From Pacificispira sp040217575 (GTDB lineage Bacteria > Pseudomonadota > Alphaproteobacteria > UBA8366 > Aestuariispiraceae), in assembly GCA_040217575.1 (NCBI GenBank), contig JAVJPW010000002.1, forward strand, positions 124,001 to 188,000: a stretch of DNA of 64,000 nucleotides, in the 5' to 3' direction. Positions 25,335-33,175 of the stretch are shown one piece after another. Within the stretch, counting starts at the first letter, position 1; every line of letters begins with the position of its first letter. The notes under the pieces were generated by a model. It saw only the letters and a program-made list of their open reading frames with translations, did no database searches and was not told the origin of the DNA. The translations under genes were made by a program, and so were the position numbers.

Positions 25335-26093
25335 TTAACCCTGGCCGCAGGTGGGGCAGGACGGGTCCTTTGCCGTCTTGATCTTGCGGAAGGTCTGGTC
25401 CAGCGCATCGAACAAAAGAAGCTGACCCGCCATACCGGTTCCCAGGTTCAGGATTTCCTTTAGCACCTCCACCGCCTGGAGGGAGCCCATGACACCCGCA
25501 ACCGCGCCGAAAATACCGACCGTGTCGCACCGCGGCACCATGTCTGGATCCGGCGGTTCCGGAAACAGACAGCGATAGCAAGGCCCGTCCTCGTATGCCT
25601 TGAAGGTCGTAAGCTGCCCTTCGAACCGCACAAGCGCCGCGCTGACCAGCGGCTTGCGAAGCTTGTAGGCTGTGTCGTTGGACAGATATCGCGCGGTGAA
25701 ATTGTCGCTTCCGTCGACAATCAGGTCATAGCCGGAAAACAGCTCTTCCGCATTGTTCGGGCCCAGCCGCGCGCGGTGTTCGATGACATTCACATCAGGG
25801 TTCAGCTGTTCGATGCGTTCCGCCGCGGACCGCACCTTTGGCTGGCCGATTTCATCCGTTGAATGAATGATCTGACGCTGCAGGTTCGATAGGTCGACCA
25901 CGTCATGGTCGACGATGCCAAGGGTCCCAACCCCGGCGGCGGCAAGATACATCAGCGCCGGCGCACCCAATCCCCCGGCACCGATCATCAGCACCCGGGC
26001 GTTCAGAAGCGCGATCTGCCCTTCCTCGCCCACCTCATCCAGAATGACGTGACGGGCATAGCGTTCCAGGCGTTCGTCGTCCAATTCGTCCAT
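25335..26093 (-). CDS. moeB: MoeB/ThiF-type adenylyltransferase (E1-like)
   Basis: 252 aa. Adenylates the C-terminal Gly of ubiquitin-like sulfur carriers (MoaD or ThiS). The start ERYARHVILDEVGEEGQIAL, the nucleotide-binding GAGGLGAPALMYLAAAGVG, LSNLQRQIIHSTDEIGQPKV and two zinc-binding C-x-x-C pairs (CYRC and CPTC near the end) are all present. No rhodanese domain is attached. It lies 11 nt after cysK and just before cobN; the cysK-moeB pairing hints at sulfur transfer to a carrier protein, but the actual carrier gene is not in the window. Confidence 0.92.
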   Translation of the reverse strand: MDELDDERLERYARHVILDEVGEEGQIALLNARVLMIGAGGLGAPALMYLAAAGVGTLGIVDHDVVDLSNLQRQIIHSTDEIGQPKVRSAAERIEQLNPDVNVIEHRARLGPNNAEELFSGYDLIVDGSDNFTARYLSNDTAYKLRKPLVSAALVRFEGQLTTFKAYEDGPCYRCLFPEPPDPDMVPRCDTVGIFGAVAGVMGSLQAVEVLKEILNLGTGMAGQLLLFDALDQTFRKIKTAKDPSCPTCGQG

Positions 26094-26104
26094 GTCGGGG
26101 ACCG

Positions 26105-27061
26105 CTAGAGCCCGTCGAACAGGCTGGTCGAAAGATAACGTTCGGCAAAGCTGGCAAGGACCACGACGATGCGCTTGCCTGCCATTTCCGGCCGTTCGGC
26201 TACTTCCAGTGCCGCCGCCACCGCGGCACCGGAAGAAATGCCGCAGGCGATGCCGTCCGTCGCGGCGACTTCGCGGCCCGTCGAAAAGGCCGTTTCATTC
26301 GCGATGCGCAGAACTTCGTCGATGACATCCGTATTCAGAATATCGGGCACGAATCCCGCGCCGATTCCCTGAATCTTGTGCGGTCCCGGTTTTCCGCCGG
26401 ACAGGACAGGGCTGTCTTCGGGTTCGACGGCAACGATGAGGACATCCGGATTGCGTTCCTTCAGGAACTCCCCGACCCCGGTGATCGTCCCGCCGGTACC
26501 GACACCGGCGACCAGGACATCGACCCGGCCATCCGTGTCTTTCCAGATTTCTTCTGCCGTGGTCTTGCGGTGGATTTCCGGGTTGGCAGGGTTCACGAAC
26601 TGCTGCGGAATTACCGCGTCGCCCAGTTGCGCCACCAGTTCCTCCGCCCGTTCGATCGCGCCCTTCATGCCCAGTTCGGCCGGGGTCAGGTCCAGTTCCG
26701 CGCCCAGAAGCTTCAGCATCCGGCGGCGTTCGGTCGACATGCTTTCCGGCATGGTCAGGATCAGGCGGTAACCCTTTGCCGCCGCCACGAAGGCAAGCGC
26801 GATTCCTGTATTCCCGGATGTGGGTTCCACCAAGACTGTCTTGCCCGGCGTCGCGCGACCCTGTTCTTCCAGGGCGTTGATCATGGCGGACCCGATCCGG
26901 TCCTTCACGCTGGACAAGGGATTGAAATATTCAAGTTTCGCCAGAATTTCCGCATCGACGCCGCGCGCTTCAGCAATGCGGCTCAGGCGCACCAACGGCG
27001 TCGCGCCTACCGTATCGACGATGCTGTCATAGATCCTGCCCCGGAATTCACCTGTCGCCAT
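26105..27061 (-). CDS. cysK: Cysteine synthase (O-acetylserine sulfhydrylase) A-type
   Basis: 318 aa from the ATG at 27061; longer in-frame extensions are not family-like. PLP enzyme making L-cysteine from O-acetylserine and sulfide. Motifs: NPLSSVKDRIG with the PLP Lys (K53), EPTSGNTGIALAF, and GVGTGGTITGVGEFLKERNP for phosphate binding; the C-terminal GISSGAAVAAALEVA is standard. First gene of a minus-strand run cysK-moeB-cobN-kinase. The divergent promoter faces the DddP-like gene. Confidence 0.95.
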   Translation of the reverse strand: MATGEFRGRIYDSIVDTVGATPLVRLSRIAEARGVDAEILAKLEYFNPLSSVKDRIGSAMINALEEQGRATPGKTVLVEPTSGNTGIALAFVAAAKGYRLILTMPESMSTERRRMLKLLGAELDLTPAELGMKGAIERAEELVAQLGDAVIPQQFVNPANPEIHRKTTAEEIWKDTDGRVDVLVAGVGTGGTITGVGEFLKERNPDVLIVAVEPEDSPVLSGGKPGPHKIQGIGAGFVPDILNTDVIDEVLRIANETAFSTGREVAATDGIACGISSGAAVAAALEVAERPEMAGKRIVVVLASFAERYLSTSLFDGL

Positions 27062-27168
27062 GCGGTCTACCTCAACCCGTCGTTCGTATTTCCAGCGGTT
27101 CGCCTTTGCCCTAGCATCCTTTGTGTGAACAGGAATTGCCAACCCAAGGCAAGAAGGAATTCGCACCC

Positions 27169-28389
27169 ATGCCGGATCATGGTACCACCGCCGCACAGGC
27201 GCTGCTCAGCGATGCCAGCCCGATCGACGAGCGGGCGATCCGCGCCTTTCGCCTGGCGCGGGTGCGCGAACGCCTGGTTGCGGACGATATTGCGGCCATC
27301 GTCTTGTGGGACCCGATCAACATCCGCTATGCGACGGGGTCCAGGAATATGCAGGTCTGGACCATGCATGCCTGGTGTCGTTATGCGTTCGTTCCCGCCG
27401 AAGGACCGGTCGTCCTGTTCGACCTGGGCAGTTCGGCGCACCTGTCGGCGGGGCTTGAGACGATTGACGAAATCCGTTTCGGCCTGTCGCCGGATTTCAT
27501 GATTTCCGGCCCCAGGGCAGCCGAAATGTCCGACCGCTGGGCGGCGGAAATTGCGGACTTGCTGCAATCCGTCGGTGGGGGACGCCTGGCCTTCGACCGG
27601 TCGGACATCATGATGATCCGCGCTCTGGACCGTCTGGGGGTGGACAGCATCGACGGAAAGGGCGTCATGGAACGAGCGCGCGCCGTCAAATCGCGGGAGG
27701 AAATCCGCGCCTTCAAGCGGTCGCTGGAAGCGTGCGAGGGCGCAGTCACGGACATGCGCGCGGCGTTGCGACCCGGCATGACGGAACAGCAGGCGCTGGG
27801 CCACCTGATGAAGGGGATCATCGATCGCGGCGGCGAATATCCCGAAACCCGGCTTCTGACGTCGGGCCCGCGCACTAACCCGTGGTTTCAGGAAACGGCC
27901 GACCGGGTGATGCGGGAAGGCGATCTTTTGTCCTTCGATACCGACCTGATCGGCCCCTATGGGTTCTATACCGACATTTCGCGAAGCTGGACAGTGGGAG
28001 AAGTGATGCCCACGGACGATCAGCGCCGGCTATACGACCTGTCGCGCCGTCAGGTCGCCCATAACATGGCCCTGCTGCGCCCGGGCCTCGCCTTCCTGGA
28101 TTACTCCGACAAATGCTTTCAACTGCCGGACATCTATGTCGAGAACCGGTATGCGGACGTCGCCCATGGCTGCGGTCTGGCGGTCGAATATCCACTGATC
28201 TGGTACAAGGAAGATCACGAATGGGGCGCCTATGACGGCATGTTCGAAGAAAACATGATCGTCTGTCTGGAAAGCTATGTCGGCGCAAAGGGCGGACATG
28301 AGGGCGTGAAGCTGGAACAGCCCGTCTGGATCACCGCGGACGGCCCCGTCCTGTTAAGCGACTATCCCCTGGAAGACGCCTATGCCTAG
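27169..28389 (+). CDS. M24-family protein close to DMSP lyase DddP but with the catalytic Asp replaced
   Basis: 406 aa from the ATG at 27169 (AAGGA about 11 nt upstream); a TTG at 27121 is the alternative. It has an N-terminal creatinase-like domain and a C-terminal M24 fold. Long stretches recall DddP: DPINIRYATGSRNMQVW, ETRLLTSGPRTNPWFQE, SFDTDLIGPYGFYTDISRSW. The predicted metal ligands D257, D259, D269, H333, E368 and E383 match DddP D295, D297, D307, H371, E406 and E421. The residue aligned with DddP Asp377, reported as the general base, is Val339. So the fold and metal site are kept but DMSP cleavage is doubtful. A peptidase or another lyase is possible. Confidence 0.8.
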   Translation: MPDHGTTAAQALLSDASPIDERAIRAFRLARVRERLVADDIAAIVLWDPINIRYATGSRNMQVWTMHAWCRYAFVPAEGPVVLFDLGSSAHLSAGLETIDEIRFGLSPDFMISGPRAAEMSDRWAAEIADLLQSVGGGRLAFDRSDIMMIRALDRLGVDSIDGKGVMERARAVKSREEIRAFKRSLEACEGAVTDMRAALRPGMTEQQALGHLMKGIIDRGGEYPETRLLTSGPRTNPWFQETADRVMREGDLLSFDTDLIGPYGFYTDISRSWTVGEVMPTDDQRRLYDLSRRQVAHNMALLRPGLAFLDYSDKCFQLPDIYVENRYADVAHGCGLAVEYPLIWYKEDHEWGAYDGMFEENMIVCLESYVGAKGGHEGVKLEQPVWITADGPVLLSDYPLEDAYA

Positions 28390-28398
28390 GCGCGGGCC

Positions 28399-29688
28399 CT
28401 ACCCCGTAACTTCCAGCCGGTCGGCCAGCGGGTTTGGCAGCAGCAGGTAATAGCGGCCGGGGGAACGCATGCGGCCGGCTTCGGCCAGGGCCGCATCCCC
28501 ATAGCCCCAGAAGAAATCACCGCGCACGACACCCTTGATCGCGCCGCCCTTGTCCTGGGCGACCATCAGGCGCGTCAGCGGTTCGCCGTCTTCCAGGGAG
28601 GTTTCGCCCGGCCGCACCGTTTCCAGCCAGACAGGGGTTCCCAGCGGGATGAAGGCCGTGTCGACGGCCAGGCTGCGTTCCGGTGTCAGTGCCACCCCTT
28701 CCGCCCCCAGCGGCCCGTCGCCGTCCAGTATGCGGAAAAAGATGAAGCGCGGATTGAAGGCAAAAAGCTCGGCAGCCCGGTCCGGGTTATCATCGATCCA
28801 TCCGCGGATGCCGTCCCAGCTTGCCGCGTGGGGTTCCAGTTCCCCCAGATCTATAAGCCGCCGACCGATGGATTGATATCCGTGGCCGTTATGGGCCGCG
28901 AATCCGACACGCACGACGTCCCCGTCCGGCAGGACGACGCGGCCCGACCCCTGAACATGCAGAAGGAACAGGTCGACCGGGTCGTCGACCCACAGCAGTT
29001 CCAGTCCCCGGTCGTTCAACGCGCCGGAATCGATTTCCCCGCGTTCCAGATAGGGGACCAGTCGCCCGTCGCTCACCTGGCCGACGATGCCGCGGCCGCT
29101 CAGGTCCGGGTCGAAGCGGCCCAGGTCGACCGTGACCAGATCGTCCGGCCGGGCGTATAGCGGCGTGGAAAAAACCGCGTCGCGTTCGCGCGCGCCGGAA
29201 AGTTCCGCTTCGAAATACCCCGTGAACAGCCCGACCGCCGGGTCGTCGTCGGCATCCGCGCCCTGGTCTTCCGCCCGGAAGGGACGGAAATGCCCTTCCA
29301 GCAGCGCGCGAAGGGCCGCATTGTCGCTGTCGTCGCCGAATTCCTGTACCGCCGTGCAGGCTTGGCGCCAGTCTGCCGGCGTCGTGGAAATGGCCCGGGA
29401 CCCGATTTCGCGGTCGTCCGCCTGTCGCAGGATGCGCCCGCAGGACCGGTCCAGCGCGACCAGAGCGTCGGTCAGCGTATCGTCATTCCAGCCCGGCAGA
29501 TCGGAATAGGATACAGGGATCAGGCGAAGACCTTCGGGCGGCTGTTCGGCGACCTCTTCCGGGGCGGTTACTTCTGCCTCTTCCTCCGGTTCCTCAGAAT
29601 CGCAGGCCGCGGCCAGCAAAAGACCGGACAGGACCACAGCATGAAGAAAGGCACGGGGCAGGCCCGTCCGATACCCGTCAGGCGGCAA
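28399..29688 (-). CDS. mltA: Membrane-bound lytic murein transglycosylase A
   Basis: About 429 aa. Cleaves peptidoglycan to 1,6-anhydro-muropeptides at the outer membrane. Features are a lipoprotein signal (LSGLLLAAAC lipobox), an acidic linker, the MltA domain (VGLFTGYFEAELSG; LELLWVDDPVDLFLLHVQGS) and the C-terminal 3D domain with the catalytic Asp in VAQDKGGAIKGVVRGDFFWG. The start is uncertain: I use the TTG at 29688, which gives a compact lipoprotein signal and an 11-nt overlap with tim44; an ATG at 29754 lies deeper inside tim44. Confidence 0.9.
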   Translation of the reverse strand: MPPDGYRTGLPRAFLHAVVLSGLLLAAACDSEEPEEEAEVTAPEEVAEQPPEGLRLIPVSYSDLPGWNDDTLTDALVALDRSCGRILRQADDREIGSRAISTTPADWRQACTAVQEFGDDSDNAALRALLEGHFRPFRAEDQGADADDDPAVGLFTGYFEAELSGARERDAVFSTPLYARPDDLVTVDLGRFDPDLSGRGIVGQVSDGRLVPYLERGEIDSGALNDRGLELLWVDDPVDLFLLHVQGSGRVVLPDGDVVRVGFAAHNGHGYQSIGRRLIDLGELEPHAASWDGIRGWIDDNPDRAAELFAFNPRFIFFRILDGDGPLGAEGVALTPERSLAVDTAFIPLGTPVWLETVRPGETSLEDGEPLTRLMVAQDKGGAIKGVVRGDFFWGYGDAALAEAGRMRSPGRYYLLLPNPLADRLEVTG

Positions 29689-30358
29689 CGCGGGTTTCCA
29701 CAAGCTGCCAGTTCGGGTCGCGCGCCGTGATGTCACGGGCAAAGGTCCAGACATCGTTCACCGTTTCCACATGGCTTGGGTCGCCATCCAGGACGCGGCC
29801 TTCGGAATCGTACGTCACATTCACCTGCTGGCTGACAAAGCGCACGGTGACCCGGGCTTCCCGGCCGTTCAGAACGGCTTCGACGATGTCGCTGGAATCG
29901 ATGCCGACCAGCGTGTCTTCCATGCGCTGGCCTTCCTTTTCCCGCTGATCGATGGCACCGGCGAAACTGGCATAGGTGTCTTCGTCCAGAAGGGACTTCA
30001 GGGTCTTGCGGTCCCCTTCGGCATAGGCCGTGACGATCCATTCGAACGCGCTGCGCGCGCCTTCCAGGAAATCTTCCGGCTGGAAAGTGGGGTCGGCTTC
30101 GACAATTTCGCGAAGGCCCGCGCCCGCCGGACCGTCGAACAGCGGGCTTTCCGGTTTCGGTTCGTCACGCCCGGTCGGAATACGGACAACATTGTCCTCT
30201 TCATCGGGCGGCGTCTGGTTGCGGCCGACACTGTCGTCGTTGCCGGGCATCGGGAATTCCGGCGGGCGCTGATGGCCCGTCCGCTTACCCAGAACGCGGC
30301 CCAGCCGAAGAACCAGAATTACGGCGATTACTGCAAAAATAATGAGATCAAAGGGCAT
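29678..30358 (-). CDS. Tim44/TimA-like domain protein
   Basis: 226 aa. One N-terminal membrane helix (MPFDLIIFAVIAVILVLRLG), a charged Pro-rich linker, then the Tim44-like domain from about residue 80 (DPTFQPEDFLEGARSAFEWI; VTYDSEGRVLDGDPSHVETV; VWTFARD). In alphaproteobacteria these proteins are inner-membrane relatives of mitochondrial Tim44 and are usually next to mltA. It is divergent from fxsA, with mltA following in overlap. Confidence 0.92.
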   Translation of the reverse strand: MPFDLIIFAVIAVILVLRLGRVLGKRTGHQRPPEFPMPGNDDSVGRNQTPPDEEDNVVRIPTGRDEPKPESPLFDGPAGAGLREIVEADPTFQPEDFLEGARSAFEWIVTAYAEGDRKTLKSLLDEDTYASFAGAIDQREKEGQRMEDTLVGIDSSDIVEAVLNGREARVTVRFVSQQVNVTYDSEGRVLDGDPSHVETVNDVWTFARDITARDPNWQLVETRVAA

Positions 30359-30503
30359 GCGGGTCTCGTGACCGTTCCTTGAGGCATTGCCAATTCGGAT
30401 ACCGCCGCCTAACTGTGGCGATGCGGCACATAAACGTGCCCACGCCGGCGGTGTATCGTCGGTGTTCGATCAAGATGTAAGCCGCTATAGACGAAAGGGC
30501 AAG

Positions 30504-31058
30504 ATGCCGTTCCTTATACTGGCTCTTTTCATTGGCGTGCCGATCGCCGAAATCGCCCTTTTTATCGAAGTCGGTGAGCGGATCGGCCTTGGCTGGACGC
30601 TGATCGCCATTCTTGCGACCGCGGTTGCGGGGACCTGGTTGGTGCGCCAGCAGGGGCTTGCCGTGCTGAACCGGGTGCGCAGTGAAATGGACCAGAACCG
30701 CATGCCGGTTGGCGAGGTTCTGTCCGGCGTTTGTATTCTGGTCGCGGGCGCGCTTCTGCTGACACCGGGATTCCTGACCGATACGCTTGGGTTCATATTG
30801 TTGATCCCGCCCTTTCGCGCCGCGCTGGGACGCGGTGTTGTGGAGGCATTGCGGCGCAGCGGCCGGTTCCACGTGCACACCACCGGGTCCGGCGGGGGGC
30901 CGGGTCACGGCCCCCATGAACGCGGACCGGGCGGACGCGGACCGGGCGGGCGCGGGCCTGTCATTGATGGCGAGTTCGAAGATGTGACACCCGACCGTGA
31001 AGGCCCATCGACGGGCGACACAGGTCCGGACGGCCCAACGGACAGGAGACTGCGGTGA
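30504..31058 (+). CDS. fxsA: FxsA family membrane protein
   Basis: 184 aa from the ATG at 30504 (GAAAGGG upstream). Hydrophobic FxsA core with ALFIGVPIAEIALFIEVGER, TAVAGTWLVRQQGLAVLNRV and GALLLTPGFLTDTLGFILL; about three to four helices. The C-terminal 50 residues are a Gly/Pro/Arg-rich cytosolic tail with repeated R-G-P-G-G. FxsA was named for suppressing phage F exclusion in E. coli; its normal role is unknown. The stop overlaps the start of the phosphatase gene (GTGA). Confidence 0.92.
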   Translation: MPFLILALFIGVPIAEIALFIEVGERIGLGWTLIAILATAVAGTWLVRQQGLAVLNRVRSEMDQNRMPVGEVLSGVCILVAGALLLTPGFLTDTLGFILLIPPFRAALGRGVVEALRRSGRFHVHTTGSGGGPGHGPHERGPGGRGPGGRGPVIDGEFEDVTPDREGPSTGDTGPDGPTDRRLR

Positions 31059-31627
31059 TCGTCATTCGCCACGGCCAGTCCGAATTCAACGTCCGATTTG
31101 CCGAAACGCGGACCGATCCGGGCATTGAGGATCCGCACCTGACCGAAATCGGACGGCAGCAGATCGAAGCCGGCGGCCGTTTTATCGAACAGGCCTATCG
31201 CGGGCGGCTGACCCGCATCCTGACTTCACCCTATACGCGGACGCTGCAATCGGCGCATATCCTTGCGGATATGCTGGGGCTTCCGGTCGAAGTTTCCGTG
31301 GACGTCGGGGAACACGCGCATTTCGCCTGCGATGTCGGGACGACGCGCAGCCTGCTGGAGCAGAATTGGCGGCACCTTGATTTCGGGGATCTGGCAGAGG
31401 TCTGGTGGCCGAGCCGCGAGGAAGAGGCCGAAGTCGACCGCCGCGCAATGAAGTTCCGCGCGCGCATGGTCGAAGACCGCCGCTGGCGGGAAACGCTTCT
31501 GGTCAGTCACTGGGGGTTCATTCGGTCCCTTACCGGGCACCGCGTCCCGAACGCCGCCGTCCTGGAATTCGACCCGACGCACCCGCACCCCGCCGGTGCC
31601 GAGGTTGTGCGCCTTGAACATGTGTGA
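31055..31627 (+). CDS. Histidine phosphatase (phosphoglycerate-mutase-like) family protein
   Basis: 190 aa with a GTG start that overlaps the fxsA stop. The phosphohistidine motif IRHGQSEFN is at the N-terminus, TSPYTRTLQSAHILADMLG provides the second Arg, and LLVSHWGFIRSLTG carries the second catalytic His. A small-molecule phosphatase of the dPGM superfamily; substrate not predictable. It is translationally coupled to fxsA and followed by secB after 55 nt. Confidence 0.88.
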   Translation: MIVIRHGQSEFNVRFAETRTDPGIEDPHLTEIGRQQIEAGGRFIEQAYRGRLTRILTSPYTRTLQSAHILADMLGLPVEVSVDVGEHAHFACDVGTTRSLLEQNWRHLDFGDLAEVWWPSREEEAEVDRRAMKFRARMVEDRRWRETLLVSHWGFIRSLTGHRVPNAAVLEFDPTHPHPAGAEVVRLEHV

Positions 31628-31682
31628 TAGCGACCCGCGATCCCATTTTTCAAGACCATTCCCGTAACTGGAACGAACCGAC

Positions 31683-32225
31683 ATGACCGATGATCAATCG
31701 CCCGACGGTGCAGGCGCGCCGGAAAACGCACCCAACGCAGCGCCCGGTCCGCAGGGCAATGCCGAACCGCCCTTCGTGATCCGCTATCAGTATCTGAAGG
31801 ATTTCTCGTTCGAAAATCCGCGTGCGCCTGAGACGTTCGAAGGCGGCCCGACCCCGAACCCCAACGCCGTGATCGACGTCAAGACGCGCCCGTTGGGTGG
31901 CCGCGATATCGAAGTGGCAATCACGCTTGAAACGCAGTCCGGTCCCGACGGCGAACCGGCCTATATCCTGGAGCTCACCTATGCCTGTGTGGTCCGGGTC
32001 GGAAATGTGCCAAAGGAAGCGCTGAATCCCATTATCCTGGTGGAAATTCCGCGCATGATGTTCCCCTTCGTGCGGGAACTCGTGGCGACCGCCACGCGCA
32101 ATGGCGGCTATTCCATGTTGATGCTGTCACCGTTCGATTTCATGCAGCTTTATCGTCGGCGACTGGCAGAAGAACAGGCGCGCCAGGCATCTCAGGGCAG
32201 CGATTCCGAACCGACGGCCAACTGA
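31683..32225 (+). CDS. secB: Protein-export chaperone SecB
   Basis: 180 aa. Tetrameric export chaperone that holds unfolded preproteins for SecA. After a Pro/Asn-rich disordered N-terminus of about 28 residues, the SecB core begins with FVIRYQYLKDFSFENPRAPE, then VIDVKTRPLGGRDIEVAITL, YACVVRVG, and the SecB signature NGGYSMLMLSPFDFMQLYRR. The C-terminal tail is short and polar. It sits near tim44, mltA and fxsA as in other alphaproteobacteria. Confidence 0.96.
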   Translation: MTDDQSPDGAGAPENAPNAAPGPQGNAEPPFVIRYQYLKDFSFENPRAPETFEGGPTPNPNAVIDVKTRPLGGRDIEVAITLETQSGPDGEPAYILELTYACVVRVGNVPKEALNPIILVEIPRMMFPFVRELVATATRNGGYSMLMLSPFDFMQLYRRRLAEEQARQASQGSDSEPTAN

Positions 32226-32261
32226 ACGGAACCGGCGGGACCTGCATCCTGCGACCAGGCT

Positions 32262-32363
32262 TCTCTCGCCCCGGGCCCTAGACCCGAATAAGAAGCGACG
32301 GCGAAATCTCTCTCGCCCCGGCTCTATCCCCAAATAAGAAGCGACGGCGAGATCTCTCTCGCC
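32262..32363. repeat. 46-47-bp direct repeat, about 2.2 copies, after secB
   Basis: The segment beginning TCTCTCGCCCCGG and running through AATAAGAAGCGACGGCGA occurs at 32262 and again at 32309 (period 47), and the leading TCTCTCGCC returns at 32355 (period 46). The copies differ by a few substitutions and one or two indels. Each copy contains part of a hairpin; only the last forms a full stem. It looks like a duplicated terminator region. Confidence 0.75.
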
Positions 32364-32368
32364 GTCGC
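32341..32368. terminator. 12-bp hairpin downstream of secB
   Basis: GCGACGGCGAGA (32341-32352) pairs perfectly with TCTCGCCGTCGC (32357-32368) over a TCTC loop. The plus-strand side is followed only by CTTACCCC, while on the minus strand it is followed by TTCTTATTT. Probably the secB terminator. The remainder of the spacer up to 32569 is non-coding and contains the CRP-like site described separately. Confidence 0.65.
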
Positions 32369-32501
32369 CTTACCCCGATGGACCGACACCGGATGGGAGG
32401 GGCAGGATTTTGGCCTCGGTCCTCGGAACTCGTTGACGTGGTCCCCGTTTTGGCTTCCCCGTCGTCACAACTCTAATTTAGGGGCATGGTTCCAAATCGC
32501 C

Positions 32502-32517
32502 TGTGACGGTAATCACA
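32502..32517. promoter_or_regulatory. Perfect CRP-type operator TGTGA-N6-TCACA
   Basis: TGTGA at 32502-32506 and TCACA at 32513-32517 with 6 nt between match the consensus CRP/CAP dyad without mismatch; the flanks extend it to CCTGTGA/TCACAGG. It lies about 52 nt before the recX-like ATG. The FnrL-type regulator in this window would prefer TTGAT-N4-ATCAA, so another CRP-family protein would be the binder. Confidence 0.55.
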
Positions 32518-32569
32518 GGGGGGTGAAAAAAGTGCTCCCGATCCCGGGTTCTTCTGTTAACCTTTTGAA

Positions 32570-33175
32570 ATGACGACGAAAAAAAATACAGAAACTTTAT
32601 CTAAAATTTCAGGTTCGCGGGACCGCAGACGCGGCCCGAAAGCAGCCACGCCGGAACGGCTGGAAAAAGCCGCGCTTTCCTACCTGGAACGCTTTGCAAC
32701 CAGCGCAGAGAATTTGCGCCGCGTCCTGATGCGCCGTGTCGAAAAATCGGCGCGACTGCATGACACGGACAGCGCCGCCCTGGCAGACGCAGTGGCGAAC
32801 CTGATCGCACGGTACCGGCGCGCCGGCCTTCTGGATGACCAGGCCTATGCCACGGCACGGGCCGCCAGTCTGCACCGCGCCGGGAAATCGATGCGTTATA
32901 TCCGCCAGAGCCTGGCACAGAAAGGTGTCGGACCCGACGATTGCGATGCCGCGATCGCGACCCTTCAGGACGAGGTACCGGCCGACACCGACCTGTCCGC
33001 CGCGGTCAATTACGCCAGACGGCGCCGGATCGGGCCATGGCGCCCCCAGGGACGGGAGGAGGCACGGCAGAAGGATCTGTCGGCGCTGGGCCGACAGGGC
33101 TTTTCGTATGAGATTGCGCGCCGCATTGTCGAGGCGGAGACACCGGATCAACTTGAGGATGAGACGACATGCTGA
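32570..33175 (+). CDS. RecX-family regulatory protein
   Basis: 201 aa. Three-helix RecX repeats: RLEKAALSYLERFATSAENL and RRVLMRRVEKSARLH near the N-terminus, RYRRAGLLDDQAYATARAAS and YIRQSLAQKGVGPDDCDAAI in the middle, and the C-terminal DLSALGRQGFSYEIARRIVE. RecX inhibits RecA filament extension. No recA is nearby, which is usual in this group. The stop overlaps the next gene by 7 nt. An upstream CRP-like dyad suggests regulation. Confidence 0.85.
   Translation: MTTKKNTETLSKISGSRDRRRGPKAATPERLEKAALSYLERFATSAENLRRVLMRRVEKSARLHDTDSAALADAVANLIARYRRAGLLDDQAYATARAASLHRAGKSMRYIRQSLAQKGVGPDDCDAAIATLQDEVPADTDLSAAVNYARRRRIGPWRPQGREEARQKDLSALGRQGFSYEIARRIVEAETPDQLEDETTC

Noticed and set aside
27169..28389. 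Direct call as DMSP lyase dddP
   Set aside because: The residue matching the reported catalytic Asp377 is Val, so activity on DMSP cannot be assumed.
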